Positions 24,660-34,207 are shown, counted from the stretch's first letter. The stretch is DNA of 64,000 nt from Salinimicrobium nanhaiense (GCA_012038135.1 JAAVJQ010000002.1:248001-312000); one strand, 5' to 3'. Notes: generated from the sequence alone by a model not told the origin. Translations and numbers: made by a program.

Positions 24660-25090
24660 CCACGGCACGGATTACAAATCCGCGCCATCTAAATCTTTAT
24701 TCCAACATAAAATTGTATTCTGGATTATGGATCCGTGAGATCGGGTCATCATAGATCTTAATCATTGGAACAGTAACCGGTCATCTTTAGGCGGTGGAGA
24801 TTGAAGCACCAGAATCCAATACACAGATTCCACGGCACGGATTACAAATCCGCGCCATCTAAATCTTTATTCCAACATAAAATTGTATTCCGGATTATGA
24901 ATCCGTGAGATCGGTTCATCATAGCCCTAAATCATTGGAACAGTAATCGTCATCTGTAGGCGGTGGAGATTGAAGCGCCAGAATCCAATAGACAGATTCC
25001 ACGGCACGGATTGCAAATCCGCGCCATCTAAATCTTTATTCCAACATAAAATTGTATTCCGGATTATGAATCCGCAAAATCGGTTGAAAA
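24660..25090. repeat. 170-bp tandem repeat, about 2.5 copies, with GGATT..AATCC palindromes
   Basis: Copies begin at 24660, 24830 and 24999 (each CCACGGCACGGATT), so the periods are 170 and 169 bases. The third copy breaks off after about 90 bases. The copies differ by only a few substitutions. Each holds one palindrome CGGATTACAAATCCG (CGGATTGCAAATCCG in copy 3) and a second close to CGGATTATGAATCCG. No open frame runs through them. It fills most of the gap 24492-25107. Confidence 0.9.
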
Positions 25091-25107
25091 TCCGTGCAAT
25101 TTGGAGA

Positions 25108-27876
25108 CTAGAACATTCTAAATCCTCCTCTTCCTTTATTCGGATCTTTGCCCCCAAACTTGCTGAGTTTATACGTGAAGCTTAACATGAAGTACTGTTC
25201 CAGGATCAATTCCTGCGTATCCTGCACGTAATCTTCTCCAATTATTCTTCGGGTGCTTACATTCTCGTTCAAAAGATCGTACACCTTTACCTTCAGGGTG
25301 GCGTCATCATTAAGAAACTTGTATCCAAGGCTCATATTCCATAAAACCGAAGTAGGATCAAAACCCGGAGCCACGCTTCCGTAGGAAACAAAAGAGATAT
25401 CATTTCCATAAACCACATTTTTGGGCCAGTAGGAGGTTGCTTCAAGAGCGATGGTATGGTTGACGTATTCCTCTTCTCTTCTATTGCTGATGTCATATTT
25501 AGAGAGGTTGTAATTCACCTCATAACGCGGATTGATCTCCACCTTATCGTCATAATTGTAGCCCAACCTAATCGAAGGAGAAATTCCAAACCTGTCGGCG
25601 TTATATCGAATTCCGTTAGAGAAACCTATTTGGCGGTTGTAGTTTCCATATAATCCGAATCTGTAGCTAAACTCCTGCTCCTCTTTTTTGATTCGCTTGT
25701 TAAGGGAAACGCCGGCATAACTGGAAACTCCGCCATCGAGATTCCGATAGGTGGTCGTAGTTATAAGATCTTCTGTAATACTATATGGCACTACCTGATC
25801 CTCGTAAAAGGTGGTTGATGCATAGATGCTCATCCCACTTCGGGTCGCAAAATCAAAATTTTGATATCCCATGCTTAGACGATGTGAATAAGTAGGGTCT
25901 AATTTGGGATTACCAATAATAATATTCAATGGATTGGTAAGGTTGGGGACCGGCTGTAACTCTCTTATGGAAGGAATCTGAGTATCATTCTGGTAGTAGG
26001 CGTAAAGAGATTTACCACGTGCCAGCTCATAACGCACATTTGACCTAAGAAAAAGATCATTGTACTCGTTCTTAAAATCAACATCGGCCAGGAAATTTTG
26101 ATTTTCGAGAGTAGTATTTAAAAGCCCTATATCAAAGCTGGCCCGCAATTTTTTTCCCTCGTAACTCAATCCTGCGTTGGGAATATGTTTTAGGCTCTTT
26201 ACCTCGAAATCATTTGAAAGCCGGTTATTAAAAAGGTCGTATTCATTTGTATTTTCATCAAATTCAAAAACACTTCTCGTGCTGCTCATATTTTGAGTGC
26301 TGAAGTCATAAGACAGGTCTAAAAACAACTTTTCGGCAAGTACAGATCGTTGTGTAATTCCTGCCTCATATTCATCTGTAGTATTCTCTTCGTCGATGTA
26401 TTGATCCTGAATCGTGGCTTCCTGCAGCACATCATCTTCAGATTTAAAAAGTTCGGAATAAAAGAAGTTCTCACTTTCCCGCAGTTGGTTGGAATTTTCA
26501 AACGTGACCTCCAGGTAAGCCCCTCTCTTCCCAAATTTCCTGGTAAAGCTTAACCTATTATTGAATTCTTTGCTGAAGATATCTTCTCTGTCTTCTGTAT
26601 TTGAGATCAACTCCTGATTAATATCCATCCTTTCTGAAGCACTCGTTCTATGAGCAAAACCGTCACTAAGGTTGATCGATGGCCGTATCTGGATCCTTGT
26701 CATAGTATCCAGTTCTACTTCAAAAGAAAAATTAGCCCGGTGGTTCTGGTTTACAATATTGGCATCAGAAACTATGTCTGTATATATGCTGCGGTCCGGA
26801 AGAAAGGTTTCTCTTTCTACAATACTTGCGGTTTCGGTATCACTTTTAACAAAGAAGTAGTCGGCGGTAAGTTCATACTTCTTATCCCACTCATTTGTAA
26901 AATTAAGCCCGGCCGTTTCACTTTTTGTGATTCCCTGGTCGCTGCCAAAATTCATTCCGTTAACAGCGAATGTTCCGTTACTTCTTACCATGATACTCCT
27001 GCCGCGGCCGCCCATCATATCGAATACCTCATCCATACTAAAGCCGGAACTATTGATGTTGTTGGAACTCGCAAGCACACTTAGCCTGAGATCATCCTTA
27101 AAATAATTACCTATTCCGCTTAGTTCATAACGCCCCTCTGTACCGCCACCGGCAGTTGCACGGGCAAAGTAACCCTTGTTCTTATCCTCCTTGATCGTGA
27201 CGTTAATAGTTTTATCATCGGGATTTCCTGCTTTTCCGGTAAATTCTTCAGACTTTGTTTTGGTGTCTACCACCTGGATCTTGTCAATGATCTCCTTCGG
27301 AAGATTTTTTGTTGCGATCTTAGGATCATTTCCGAAGAATTCCTTTCCGTTCACCAGGATACGGGAAACAGGCTTTCCGTTAACAGTAATATTCCCCTGT
27401 GCATCCACCTCCACTCCCGGCAGTTTTTTCATCACTTCCTCAAGATTTGCATCCTGCCGGGTATTGAATGATGCAGCATTAAATTCAAGCGTATCTTTTT
27501 TTACCGTCACGGGAGCCCTTTCAGAAACTACTGTCACCTCTCCTAAAATATTATTAGCTACCTCCATTTCCAGGCGACCCAGGTCAAGCTTTCTTTGATC
27601 AAGCGAAACAAGCCTGGATAAAGTAGCATAACCGTTAAAGGTACTTACCAGTCTTAGGGTATCCATTTTGCCCGAACCTTCTATGATGAAATTCCCGTCC
27701 TGATTAGAGATTGTATAAGACACCAGGCTGCTGTCCTGCACCTTTTCCACAAATAGCGTTGCCGACTCCAGCGGCAGTTGTGTATCGGCATCAACTACTT
27801 TTCCGGAAATTGAAAATTGCTGGGCCCAGGATCCTGTGGAAATAAGGACAAGGCAAAAAAGAAAAAACTGTTTCAT
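25108..27876 (-). CDS. TonB-dependent-receptor-like outer-membrane beta-barrel protein
   Basis: A 922-residue exported protein. Residues 1-18 are a signal peptide. Residues 20-100 are a carboxypeptidase-regulatory-like domain (FSISGKVVDADTQLPLESAT). Residues 125-215 are a plug (MKKLPGVEVDAQGNITVNGK, FFGNDPKIATKNLPKEIIDK). The rest is a beta-barrel of the OMP_b-brl_3 family, ending in aromatic-alternating strands (EQYFMLSFTYKLSKFGG). No clear TonB box is visible. Such proteins are SusC/RagA-like in order but lack a SusD partner here, so the ligand is unknown. The gene is alone, flanked by the 170-bp repeats and by der. Confidence 0.88.
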   Translation of the reverse strand: MKQFFLFCLVLISTGSWAQQFSISGKVVDADTQLPLESATLFVEKVQDSSLVSYTISNQDGNFIIEGSGKMDTLRLVSTFNGYATLSRLVSLDQRKLDLGRLEMEVANNILGEVTVVSERAPVTVKKDTLEFNAASFNTRQDANLEEVMKKLPGVEVDAQGNITVNGKPVSRILVNGKEFFGNDPKIATKNLPKEIIDKIQVVDTKTKSEEFTGKAGNPDDKTINVTIKEDKNKGYFARATAGGGTEGRYELSGIGNYFKDDLRLSVLASSNNINSSGFSMDEVFDMMGGRGRSIMVRSNGTFAVNGMNFGSDQGITKSETAGLNFTNEWDKKYELTADYFFVKSDTETASIVERETFLPDRSIYTDIVSDANIVNQNHRANFSFEVELDTMTRIQIRPSINLSDGFAHRTSASERMDINQELISNTEDREDIFSKEFNNRLSFTRKFGKRGAYLEVTFENSNQLRESENFFYSELFKSEDDVLQEATIQDQYIDEENTTDEYEAGITQRSVLAEKLFLDLSYDFSTQNMSSTRSVFEFDENTNEYDLFNNRLSNDFEVKSLKHIPNAGLSYEGKKLRASFDIGLLNTTLENQNFLADVDFKNEYNDLFLRSNVRYELARGKSLYAYYQNDTQIPSIRELQPVPNLTNPLNIIIGNPKLDPTYSHRLSMGYQNFDFATRSGMSIYASTTFYEDQVVPYSITEDLITTTTYRNLDGGVSSYAGVSLNKRIKKEEQEFSYRFGLYGNYNRQIGFSNGIRYNADRFGISPSIRLGYNYDDKVEINPRYEVNYNLSKYDISNRREEEYVNHTIALEATSYWPKNVVYGNDISFVSYGSVAPGFDPTSVLWNMSLGYKFLNDDATLKVKVYDLLNENVSTRRIIGEDYVQDTQELILEQYFMLSFTYKLSKFGGKDPNKGRGGFRMF

Positions 27877-27964
27877 TATGGGGGGTTAAAAAATAATAAA
27901 TGCTGCCACTTTTTAAGCAACAGCATTTGTTTGACCCTCAAAAAGGGGAAATGTTACAATCTTT

Positions 27965-29269
27965 TTATTTTTTTCTGAAATAAACTGAAATTGGAACTCC
28001 TGTAAAATCGAACTTTTCTCTCAGTTTATTCTCTATGAATCTTTTATAAGGATCTTTTACGTACTGCGGGAGATTACAGAAAAATGCAAACTGCGGCTGC
28101 GGAGTGGGCAACTGCATACAGAACTTGATCTTTACATATTTTCCTTTGTATGCTGGCGGCGGATAAGCTTCAATAAGCGGCAGCATTTCCTCGTTAAGCT
28201 CACTGGTCTTGATCTTTTTGCTGCGGTTGTTATACACTTCAACTGCTGTCTCTATAGCTTTAAAGATCCTTTGCTTTGTAAGAACAGACATGAAAACGAT
28301 AGGCACATCTGTAAAAGGTTCCATTTCCCTTCGGATATTCGCTTCATATTCCTTCATGGTATTGGTTTCCTTTTCCAAAAGATCCCATTTGTTTACCAGA
28401 AGAACGATCCCTTTGCGGTTTCTCTGTGCCAGCCAGAAGATGTTTTGTACCTGCCCGTCGAATCCGCGGGTGGCATCCATGACCACAAGACATACATCGC
28501 AATGCTCAATGGCGCGTACAGACCGCATTACAGAGTAAAACTCCAGATCTTCCTTTACCTTGGATTTTCTTCTTATTCCGGCGGTATCCACAAGATTAAA
28601 TTCGAAGCCGAACCTGTTGTAACGGGTATCAATTGCATCCCGGGTAGTACCGGCTACATCTGTTACTATGTACCGATCCTCACCAATAAGGGCATTTATA
28701 AAAGAAGATTTCCCCGCATTTGGACGTCCTACTACGGCAAAACGTGGTAATTCGGTTTCTTCTTCATAAGTATCTTCCGGGAGGGCTTCTACTAAAGCGT
28801 CGAGCAGCTCTCCTGTTCCACTCCCGTTGGTACTGGCAATGGGAAAATATTCTCCTAATCCTAAAGAATAAAATTCAACCGCATTTTCAAGACGTTTGGA
28901 ATTATCCACTTTATTTACTGCAAGAAAAACGGGCTTATTGACCTTTCTCAATAATTGAGCAACATCTTCATCCATAGCAGTCACTCCCGTTTCCACGTCT
29001 ACCATAAAGATAATGGCATCGGCTTCTCCAATGGCTAATTCCACCTGCTTATCGATCTCGGCTTCAAAAACGTCGTCACTTCCCAAAACATATCCGCCGG
29101 TATCGATCACCGAAAAGTTACGGCCATTCCAGTCGGTTTTTCCGTAGTGACGGTCCCGGGTAACTCCGCTCACCGCATCTACGATAGCTTCACGCCGTTG
29201 GATCAAGCGGTTAAAAAATGTGGATTTCCCAACGTTAGGTCTCCCTACAATGGCTACTATACTGCTCAT
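27965..29269 (-). CDS. der: Ribosome biogenesis GTPase Der
   Basis: A 434-residue double GTPase needed for maturation of the 50S ribosomal subunit. Two G domains are seen: domain 1 starts [16 protein letters not shown] with DTGGY and NKVD; domain 2 (about 175) has [23 protein letters not shown] and NKWD. The C-terminal KH-like domain contacts rRNA (about 350-434). Length and motif order match E. coli Der/EngA. A -7 box is present 25 bases before the ATG. Confidence 0.97.
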   Translation of the reverse strand: MSSIVAIVGRPNVGKSTFFNRLIQRREAIVDAVSGVTRDRHYGKTDWNGRNFSVIDTGGYVLGSDDVFEAEIDKQVELAIGEADAIIFMVDVETGVTAMDEDVAQLLRKVNKPVFLAVNKVDNSKRLENAVEFYSLGLGEYFPIASTNGSGTGELLDALVEALPEDTYEEETELPRFAVVGRPNAGKSSFINALIGEDRYIVTDVAGTTRDAIDTRYNRFGFEFNLVDTAGIRRKSKVKEDLEFYSVMRSVRAIEHCDVCLVVMDATRGFDGQVQNIFWLAQRNRKGIVLLVNKWDLLEKETNTMKEYEANIRREMEPFTDVPIVFMSVLTKQRIFKAIETAVEVYNNRSKKIKTSELNEEMLPLIEAYPPPAYKGKYVKIKFCMQLPTPQPQFAFFCNLPQYVKDPYKRFIENKLREKFDFTGVPISVYFRKK

Positions 29270-29294
29270 AATTATGAATTCTTAAATAAGGCTG

Positions 29295-29302
29295 CAAAAT
29301 TA
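29295..29302 (-). promoter_or_regulatory. -7 box TAATTTTG for der
   Basis: A TAnnTTTG match on the minus strand, 25 bases before the der ATG. Confidence 0.5.
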
Positions 29303-29454
29303 CAGGAATTAATGCAATAGACGTGTACTTATATCTACCTAATTTTCAGCAAATACAGAGAAATAAGTTCTTAAAAATTCCGGAGAAAAGAAAACCATAG
29401 CAACAGAAGAAGATAAAGCTGCCGGCAAAATCCTTTTAATTTTCCTTCGGAAGT

Positions 29455-30345
29455 TTAGCGGCTGTCCCCGCCATATCCAAACCGTCGTAGTTGCCGCGAA
29501 TCACTTCGCCAGTTCTTGTTGACCTTTACATAAAGTTCCAGGTGGACCTGCTTGCCAAAGAATTTTTCAAGATCCTTACGCGCCTCGACCCCTACTCTTT
29601 TTAATGCGGCACCTTTATGGCCAATGATGATACCCTTTTGAGTTTCCCTTTCCACCATAATCACGCTGCGCATACGAATGATATTTTCCTCTTCAAAAAA
29701 TTCTTCGGTGTCGATCTCCACACTATATGGAATCTCCTTTTTGTAATGCATCAGGATCTTTTCCCTGATGATCTCATTTACAAAAAAACGTTCGGGTTTA
29801 TCGGTAAGAGTATCTTTTGGATAAAAGGCGGGCGATTCGGGAAGGAGCTCTACAATTCGGTTAAATACCTGCGGCACATTGAAACCTTCAAGGGCCGATA
29901 CCGGGAAGATCTCTGCATTAGGTACTTTTTCCTGCCAAAGCTGCACCTGTTCTTCCAGCTGTTCCTGATTGGATTTGTCGATCTTGTTCAGCAGCAACAA
30001 CACAGGAATTTCAGAATGTACTATTTTATTAAAGAACGACTCATCCTTAAGTTCCTTCTCTCCAATCTCCACCATGTAGATCAATACATCTGCATCTTCA
30101 AAAGCTGATTTTACGAAATCCATCATAGACTCCTGAAGCTGGTAGGCCGGCTTTATAATTCCGGGGGTATCGCTAAGGATTACCTGGAAATCTTCCCCGT
30201 TCACGATCCCGAGGATGCGGTGACGGGTAGTTTGCGCCTTTGAGGTGATAATGCTTAATTTCTCTCCCACAAAAGCATTCATAAGAGTAGATTTTCCTAC
30301 GTTAGGATTCCCAATAATGTTTACAAAACCTGCTTTATGAGCCAT
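29455..30345 (-). CDS. era: GTPase Era
   Basis: A 296-residue GTPase that binds the 3' end of 16S rRNA in 30S assembly. The G domain begins FVNIIGNPNVGKSTLMNAF, with DTPGII and NKIDKSN. The C-terminal KH domain includes GIIIGHKGAALKRVGVEARK. The frame extends two codons upstream to a TTG, but the ATG at 30345 (MAHKAGFVN) fits the family. The last residues (RFGYGGDSR) form a short tail. Der lies downstream on the same strand after 185 bases without a gene. Confidence 0.96.
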   Translation of the reverse strand: MAHKAGFVNIIGNPNVGKSTLMNAFVGEKLSIITSKAQTTRHRILGIVNGEDFQVILSDTPGIIKPAYQLQESMMDFVKSAFEDADVLIYMVEIGEKELKDESFFNKIVHSEIPVLLLLNKIDKSNQEQLEEQVQLWQEKVPNAEIFPVSALEGFNVPQVFNRIVELLPESPAFYPKDTLTDKPERFFVNEIIREKILMHYKKEIPYSVEIDTEEFFEEENIIRMRSVIMVERETQKGIIIGHKGAALKRVGVEARKDLEKFFGKQVHLELYVKVNKNWRSDSRQLRRFGYGGDSR

Positions 30346-30376
30346 CTTCAATTTTTCGTAAAGATAGCTATTTTTG

Positions 30377-30405
30377 GTGGGCAGTGGGCAGTGCTCAGTG
30401 GTCAG
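30377..30405. repeat. GTGGGCAGT/CAGTG direct-repeat tract
   Basis: Imperfect tandem copies of GGGCAGT, GCTCAGT and GGTCAG lie between era and the lipoprotein gene. The same family appears at 24494 and 48659. Confidence 0.65.
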
Positions 30406-30492
30406 AGGATTTTGGAAGAATAGTAATTAACTTGAAGTTTAAGTCTCGCCCCCTTTTAACAGAGAATTACAACTCCCTGAACTTCACTTTTG

Positions 30493-30500
30493 TATTTTTG
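30493..30500 (+). promoter_or_regulatory. -7 box TATTTTTG for the His-heptad lipoprotein
   Basis: A TAnnTTTG match 29 bases before the ATG at 30530. Confidence 0.5.
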
Positions 30501-30529
30501 AAAGTAATAACCTTCAAAACCAACTAAAA

Positions 30530-31039
30530 ATGAAAAAATTCATGATCCTTATCTTCAGCATGAGCCTTCTGGTGGCATGTGGAGATAGTGAAAAAGAAAG
30601 CCTTTCCAATGAACTGGATGAGCTAATGGCCGAGAATGACAGCATTCAGCAGGTACATTCAGAATTTAAGACAACTCATCAAAGAATGCAGCAAAGCCAC
30701 CGGGAACTTTCCCAGCAGTTAGAAACTATGCAGGTTTCAGATTCTTCTTATTTTGAACAAATGGCTCAAAATGAGGTGATCCTTAAAAAACATGAAGGCC
30801 TGCTGGCGGGGCATGAAAAGATGATGGAGGGACATAAGGACCTGAAAAATGACTTCGGAAATCTTACAAGTGAAGAAATGAAGGCTCAAATAGAACAGAT
30901 GAGGAAAGTTCATAGCGAGATCCAAAATGATCACAGCACAATCAAAAGTGAGCATGAAAAAATGATGAATAAGCACGATGAAATCCGCAAAAACCTCATT
31001 GACAGTAATCCGGAGGGAGAACAAACTGAAGAGCAATAA
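30530..31039 (+). CDS. Coiled-coil lipoprotein with heptad-spaced histidines
   Basis: A 169-residue lipoprotein: signal peptide with lipobox LVAC (Cys17 then Gly), followed by an almost continuous charged helix predicted to be coiled coil. All ten histidines fall at seven-residue spacing in three blocks: H43, H50, H57; H88, H95, H102; and H128, H135, H142, H149. Typical segments are GHEKMMEGHKDL and HSTIKSEHEKMMNKHDEIRK. One His per heptad puts them on one helix face, suggesting a metal-, heme- or pH-dependent oligomer; this is inference. Transcribed alone with its own promoter and terminator. I do not recognise the family. Confidence 0.8.
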   Translation: MKKFMILIFSMSLLVACGDSEKESLSNELDELMAENDSIQQVHSEFKTTHQRMQQSHRELSQQLETMQVSDSSYFEQMAQNEVILKKHEGLLAGHEKMMEGHKDLKNDFGNLTSEEMKAQIEQMRKVHSEIQNDHSTIKSEHEKMMNKHDEIRKNLIDSNPEGEQTEEQ

Positions 31040-31061
31040 CCGGAATACGATAAGCTAAATT

Positions 31062-31096
31062 AATCCCACGGCTGCCTCAAATGCTGCTGTGGGATT
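31062..31096. terminator. Bidirectional terminator between convergent genes
   Basis: The arms AATCCCAC and GTGGGATT pair perfectly, with further pairing towards the loop, and are followed by eight Ts. It serves the lipoprotein gene and, being palindromic, may also act on the minus-strand gene at 31101. Confidence 0.8.
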
Positions 31097-31100
31097 TTTT

Positions 31101-31727
31101 TTATAGATCGATCTTTTGAATATTCAGCACATTATTACCCAGCACGTGCACAGCGACTAATAAGGTCCTTTGGCCCGGGATCACTTCTTTAACACGAAAT
31201 TCATTCACCTTCCCGGTTATATTAATGCCATCGGCAACCTCCAAGCCGTGGCTTAGCTTCTTATTTATGCCTTCAAGTCTTTTCATCACTATGGGACGAA
31301 TGTCAAATTTCATTTTTTCCTTAAGTTTGGAGTATAGGAAATTATTGATAAGCGTCTCCACCGCAGTATTTACCAGCCAACCATTATTCTCTCCTTCAAG
31401 TTTGTAACGGGGCACCAGTATTTCCTGCTCAGGTTCTCTAAAAGCCAGAGAAAGATGCACCACCATCTTAATTTCCTTATTCTTAAAAAAAGTAGTTAGC
31501 ATTCTTAGCTGCAGGTGTACCGCAAGATCAAAGTCTTCAAGCGAACTTCTTTCCAGGTTTATCTTTTGTATACGCGCAGTGTCTGAAGTGGTTCCATTTG
31601 CTTTTCCTTTACTCAGGATCTTACCCAACAGCTTCTTTTGAAGGTAAGTCTCCAGCACCTTATAGCTTATTTTTACAGGCAGATTTAAGACAATATTGTA
31701 CCTGCTTTCCTGTGATGTTGCTTCCAT
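31101..31727 (-). CDS. Hypothetical protein, possibly DUF4403-like
   Basis: A 208-residue protein without signal peptide or membrane segment. It shows alternating hydrophobic strands (YNIVLNLPVKISYKVLETYL at the start; GLEVADGINITGKVNEFRV and RTLLVAVHVLGNN at the end) and an amphipathic helical middle. The opening (lNLPVkISYkvLe) and the ending recall halves of DUF4403 proteins, which are usually longer than 400 residues and exported. If related, this would be a shortened cytosolic version. I cannot assign a function. It is convergent with the lipoprotein gene across a shared terminator. Confidence 0.6.
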   Translation of the reverse strand: MEATSQESRYNIVLNLPVKISYKVLETYLQKKLLGKILSKGKANGTTSDTARIQKINLERSSLEDFDLAVHLQLRMLTTFFKNKEIKMVVHLSLAFREPEQEILVPRYKLEGENNGWLVNTAVETLINNFLYSKLKEKMKFDIRPIVMKRLEGINKKLSHGLEVADGINITGKVNEFRVKEVIPGQRTLLVAVHVLGNNVLNIQKIDL

Positions 31728-32100
31728 AACGTTGTCTAAAATTGAGGAAAAAGAAGATACGTAATTTTCTGCAGCAAATCAACTTCAGGAGCTTGGGAGA
31801 TTCAGGATCTGGTTTATTTTTCTTCCGGCTATATTGCTGTACAAGTTAAAGGACTTATTCTCAGTTCCGCAGTAAAAGTTTGGCAGTTGAGATCAGGATT
31901 AGATCCTGTGGTTATTCTACGCTTTCCACTGAAACATTTCAGTTTTAAAAAAGCAAATTGTAGTATTTAGTACCTCCTCCTGTACCCAATGCATACCCTT
32001 ACTTAGTTTAATTCGGAAAAAACATTTCCATAGGACATTAGATAAATCCTGAAGAAAGCAGGAAAGCCTTCCGACAATTTTTTACTTTTATAAAAAAATC
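31728..32100. other. Gene-free divergent spacer (373 bp)
   Basis: No open frame, RNA gene or clear repeat is seen. Near its right end, TACTTTTA at 32083-32090 (one mismatch to TAnnTTTG) lies ten bases before the carbonic anhydrase ATG and is a candidate -7 box. Confidence 0.5.
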
Positions 32101-32616
32101 ATGGCCCTAATTTTACAGGTAAAAAATAAGTATCCTGAATTTGGAAAGGATTGCTATTTAGCCGAAAACGCTACAATAGCAGGGGACGTAATTATGGGAC
32201 AGCAATGTTCTGTTTGGTTCACGGCAGTGGTGCGCGGTGATGTCAATTCGATAAGGATCGGTGACAGGACCAATATCCAGGATGGCGCAGTGATTCACTG
32301 CACCTACCAAAAAGCTGCCACCATAATAGGTAATGAGGTTTCAATTGGTCATCGTGCATTAGTTCACGGCTGTACGGTGGAGGACAATGTTTTAATAGGG
32401 ATGGGTGCTATTGTAATGGATAATGCAGTAGTACAAAAAAATTGCATTATTGCAGCAGGGGCTGTGGTCCTGGAAAACAGCATTTGTGAAGCCGGACACA
32501 TCTATGCCGGGGTACCGGCTAAAAAAATAAAAAAGCTAACGGAGGGACAAATGGAGAACATGAAAAAAACCGCCGGGAACTACATCATGTACAGTGGGTG
32601 GTTTGAGGAGAAATAA
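32101..32616 (+). CDS. Gamma-class carbonic anhydrase-family protein
   Basis: A 171-residue left-handed beta-helix trimer subunit (hexapeptide repeats, about 10-140). The three zinc-ligand histidines of gamma carbonic anhydrases are visible: one in AVIHCTY and two in SIGHRALVHGC. The Arg-Asp pair VVRGDVNSIRIGD also fits. It would interconvert carbon dioxide and bicarbonate, although many members of the YrdA/PaaY group have weak or no activity. The C-terminal helix (AGVPAKKIKKLTEGQMENM) is usual. It is monocistronic. Confidence 0.9.
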   Translation: MALILQVKNKYPEFGKDCYLAENATIAGDVIMGQQCSVWFTAVVRGDVNSIRIGDRTNIQDGAVIHCTYQKAATIIGNEVSIGHRALVHGCTVEDNVLIGMGAIVMDNAVVQKNCIIAAGAVVLENSICEAGHIYAGVPAKKIKKLTEGQMENMKKTAGNYIMYSGWFEEK

Positions 32617-32630
32617 TACAGAAGCTTCCT

Positions 32631-32753
32631 TTAGAACCACAATTTTGGAAGGGAGAGGATAAGAAAGATTCCGCCAACAGCTGCAAAAAGAAATATTACG
32701 ATCAATTTTATATTTCCGCTGTTCAAAATCTTGTATATATCCTGCTTAGACAT
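32631..32753 (-). CDS. 40-residue single-pass membrane protein
   Basis: A small open frame reads MSKQDIYKILNSGNIKLIVI and then continues as a membrane helix with FLFAAVGGIFLILSLPKLWF to a TAA. Residues 15-35 form one convincing transmembrane helix with a charged, amphipathic start. A -7 box (TATTTTTG, 32817-32810 on the minus strand) lies about 56 bases upstream. It ends 15 bases after the convergent carbonic anhydrase stop. The function is unknown; the coding call rests on composition, start context and promoter. Confidence 0.6.
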   Translation of the reverse strand: MSKQDIYKILNSGNIKLIVIFLFAAVGGIFLILSLPKLWF

Positions 32754-32809
32754 AGCTTCCTTTTCGCCTAATCCTGCAAATTGGATGCCATTGTTACTAT
32801 CTGTAAAAC

Positions 32810-32817
32810 CAAAAATA
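32810..32817 (-). promoter_or_regulatory. -7 box TATTTTTG upstream of the 40-residue protein
   Basis: An exact TAnnTTTG match on the minus strand that would drive the small membrane protein gene. Confidence 0.45.
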
Positions 32818-33354
32818 GTAAAATAGAAAACCGGCCAGAAGCCGGTTCTCGTTTGTTCAGGAAAGCTCTTTTAACAATAACCCAAACAATTTAGCGGAAC
32901 CATTTGAAATTTTCCCTACTTCTGTTTTTGCCTGAGGCAAAAACCGGCTCCTTATATTCATGACCTAAAAAAGCGCAAAGGTTGCGTGGATTTCATAATA
33001 ATTTTCATTGTTGTACGGGAAAAGAATCAAGATCGCTGCGCTTCCAGAACCAAGAGCCGGGACTTTTTCTCAGGTATTTGATTCTTATTATTCTATTCAA
33101 TAAGAATGGGGAAAATCACCAAAATTTAAAAACCACCCCCTATACTTCGAGAAACAACTTTATTCTTGGGGTTTTCAGGGCTTTACCCGATATCTGATTA
33201 TTTAATCGGACCATAAAGAATAACTTCAAAAGTTTCAGGAAAAGCTGTGAAACGAAGGTTTAAATTATTGTTTTCAGGTGTGCTCCTAAACTCCTACAGG
33301 TTAGTGAAAAATAACAGAAAGCACTATCTTGGCCTAAGATTCTTCTTACAACCT
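32818..33354. other. Gene-poor stretch (about 540 bp)
   Basis: There is one short hairpin (AACCGGC 32829-32835 / GCCGGTT 32841-32847). Otherwise I see no supported gene. A GTG-start extension of the following frame begins at 33247 but is not favoured. Confidence 0.5.
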
Positions 33355-34035
33355 ATGAAAATTAAATCTGATGTTATCTGGGCAGCTTTACTCATTGGTA
33401 CTGCAGCAATATCAATATATCTTGGAGCCAAAGGAGGCACATTTAAAACTGAAGAAGCCTTAAAGACTGAAATTGAAAAAAGGGATAAAGAAATAACAGT
33501 CCTGGAAAATAAAATCCAGCAGCTTTCCGAAGAACTTATTTCCAGAGGGATTTTTAGCTACCCCCAGGCCAATATTGTCGCTACAAAAGAAGATGCCGTT
33601 ACAAACGTGGTGATCACCTTGAATGGCAGAGAGGAAATAGAAAATCTGGAAATAAAAAGGAAACTCACAATTAACGATCCCGATGAAACAGGGAATTCAA
33701 CTCCAAAGGTTAGAACAGTTTCTATCGGTACATTAAATGCCCATAATCCGGTGAACTTCGAAATTGAAAATTTTCAAAAGGAGATTTTAATTGAGCTCAC
33801 CTTTAACTCCGGAAAAGAGGAATGGCACCAGTATATTATAGCCAGAAAAACTTCAGATGGTGAAACCAGATCTTTTTGGGTGATCACCAACAGCGAATTT
33901 GAAGTGATCGATAAACATATCGATGAGGGTTTTCCGATGGAAAGTGAAGGAATTATTGTGTCCGGAACCAACCGGGAGGTGAAGTACTCAGAGATCAAAA
34001 TGAATTCAGTTTTTCGACCGACTTCTTTAGATTAG
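33355..34035 (+). CDS. Hypothetical membrane-anchored coiled-coil protein
   Basis: A 226-residue protein starting MKIKSDVIWAALLIGTAAIS. An in-frame GTG at 33247 would add 36 basic residues with no domain, so the ATG is preferred. Residues 7-25 form one membrane helix, residues 32-65 a coiled coil (KTEIEKRDKEITVLENKIQQ), and the rest a beta-rich domain rich in Glu, Thr and Asn (VVITLNGREEIENLEIKRKL). I recognise no family. It is monocistronic, between the gene-poor stretch and the transposase remnant. Confidence 0.65.
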   Translation: MKIKSDVIWAALLIGTAAISIYLGAKGGTFKTEEALKTEIEKRDKEITVLENKIQQLSEELISRGIFSYPQANIVATKEDAVTNVVITLNGREEIENLEIKRKLTINDPDETGNSTPKVRTVSIGTLNAHNPVNFEIENFQKEILIELTFNSGKEEWHQYIIARKTSDGETRSFWVITNSEFEVIDKHIDEGFPMESEGIIVSGTNREVKYSEIKMNSVFRPTSLD

Positions 34036-34207
34036 TCTCAATATCATTGGAAATAATAAATGATTACCATCCCCGCTGACAAATATGGTTGTGATCTCAT
34101 GATTCCTTCGTTTCATAAGCGGCTCCTGCAATTTCTAATTCTGTTATCTTAGTAAAGGTACAACCTCCACTACTCGATTCATTCAGGGTGAATACAAAAT
34201 CAAAACG

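Noticed and set aside
24660..25090. CRISPR-like array from the regular 170-bp spacing
   Set aside because: The whole 170-bp unit repeats, with no distinct short repeat and unique spacers, and no cas gene is present.
32829..32847. Terminator or riboswitch at the AACCGGC/GCCGGTT hairpin
   Set aside because: The stem is only seven base pairs, has no T-run and follows no gene; it is left as an unassigned hairpin.
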